Assembly (NCBI GenBank): GCA_013398955.1
Contig: VWPU01018926.1
Location: 1-64,000 of the forward strand
Source of the DNA: Callaeas wilsoni
Lineage: Eukaryota; Chordata; Aves; Passeriformes; Callaeidae
DNA: 64,000 bases
Direction: 5' to 3'
The translations under genes were made by a program, and so were the position numbers. Positions within the stretch are counted from its first letter, which is position 1. The number at the start of each line of letters is the position of its first letter. Shown piece after piece: positions 63,741-64,000 of this stretch. Under the pieces are notes generated by a model. That model was not told where the DNA came from. It saw only the letters and a list, made by a program, of their open reading frames with translations, and made no database searches.

Positions 63741-64000
63741 CTGAGGTACTTGAGAGGTACAGACTTCCTGGAACGCCTGATTTTTAAGATTCCCTTCTAA
63801 TGTGTACCCTCCTTGCCTTTTTTTAAAATTCCTATGGAATTTATGGTTCTCCTCATTGTTTCTTTCATCTTTTGATATTCAATTTCATTTATTTGCAGAT
63901 CTACAGTTTACAAATCTCTCTTTCCATTCATCAATCAGTGGAACCCTTTCCATTGTTTCTTTTATCTCTTAGTACTAGTTTTTATCTACCAGCAGGCCTA

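Larger units (their letters stand above)
63550..64000 (-). mobile_element. Endogenous retrovirus LTR, minus strand, cut by the window edge
   Basis: On the minus strand the sequence has the LTR order CCAAT box, TATA-like box and poly(A) signal, and it ends at tcctgaca (TG...CA border at about 63550). The text also resembles a bird ERV LTR I have seen, but I cannot name the family. It is unlike the LTRs at 47.5 and 55.2 kb. The 5' part, and any internal retroviral genes, would lie to the right of the window. The 87-codon plus frame over it (63537-63800) is not a gene. Confidence 0.6.

Noticed and set aside
1..64000. tRNA, rRNA, CRISPR arrays and bacterial-type operons
   Set aside because: No tRNA box A/B pair with a cloverleaf, no rRNA-like sequence and no spaced direct-repeat arrays were seen; the repeat content is that of a bird nuclear genome.

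Overview
This window looks like about 64 kb of AT-rich, non-coding nuclear DNA from a bird. The diagnostic signal is a series of CR1 LINE fragments in both orientations. Several keep the short 3' tail built from near-copies of ATTCTATG that is typical of avian CR1. Three stretches also read as LTRs of endogenous retroviruses. No Alu, B1 or L1-type mammalian repeats were recognised. LTR content of this kind is common in neoavian birds, but the species cannot be fixed from the sequence alone.

I find no protein-coding gene, tRNA, rRNA or CRISPR array that I can support. Open reading frames longer than 100 codons occur, but they are explained by chance or by repeats. The only coding-derived tract that can be read as protein is the C-terminal part of a CR1 reverse-transcriptase ORF at 20.5-21.0 kb, which is a dead fragment. 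The window is therefore either intergenic or deep inside large introns.

Layout: 0-4.8 kb is unique AT-rich DNA. CR1 fragments lie at 4.8, 8.0, 14.1, 17.4, 20.5-21.3, 24.1-24.6, 31.7, 34.0-34.4, 44.7 (very old), 45.2-46.2, 51.4-52.5 and 60.0-60.65 kb. An ERV LTR on the plus strand sits at about 47.5-48.0 kb. A related LTR on the minus strand sits at 55.25-55.74 kb. A third LTR on the minus strand starts near 63.55 kb and runs off the right edge. The rest is unique sequence with mononucleotide tracts, two GT-rich patches, a few short tandem repeats and several clean inverted repeats.

The base composition changes sharply in the last 4 kb. Two CpG-dense blocks at about 60.68-60.98 kb and 62.94-63.40 kb stand out from the CpG-poor background and are the best candidates for promoter or first-exon DNA. 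The first abuts the truncated 5' end of a CR1 copy. The second holds a short segment bounded by splice-site-like signals. Other items worth checking are a perfect 16-bp hairpin at 38.18 kb, a 62-nt stem-loop with 12-bp arms at 19.39 kb, a 21-bp palindrome at 57.29 kb and a cluster of palindromes at 53.39 kb. All repeat assignments come from reading the sequence against remembered family features, not from a database search.
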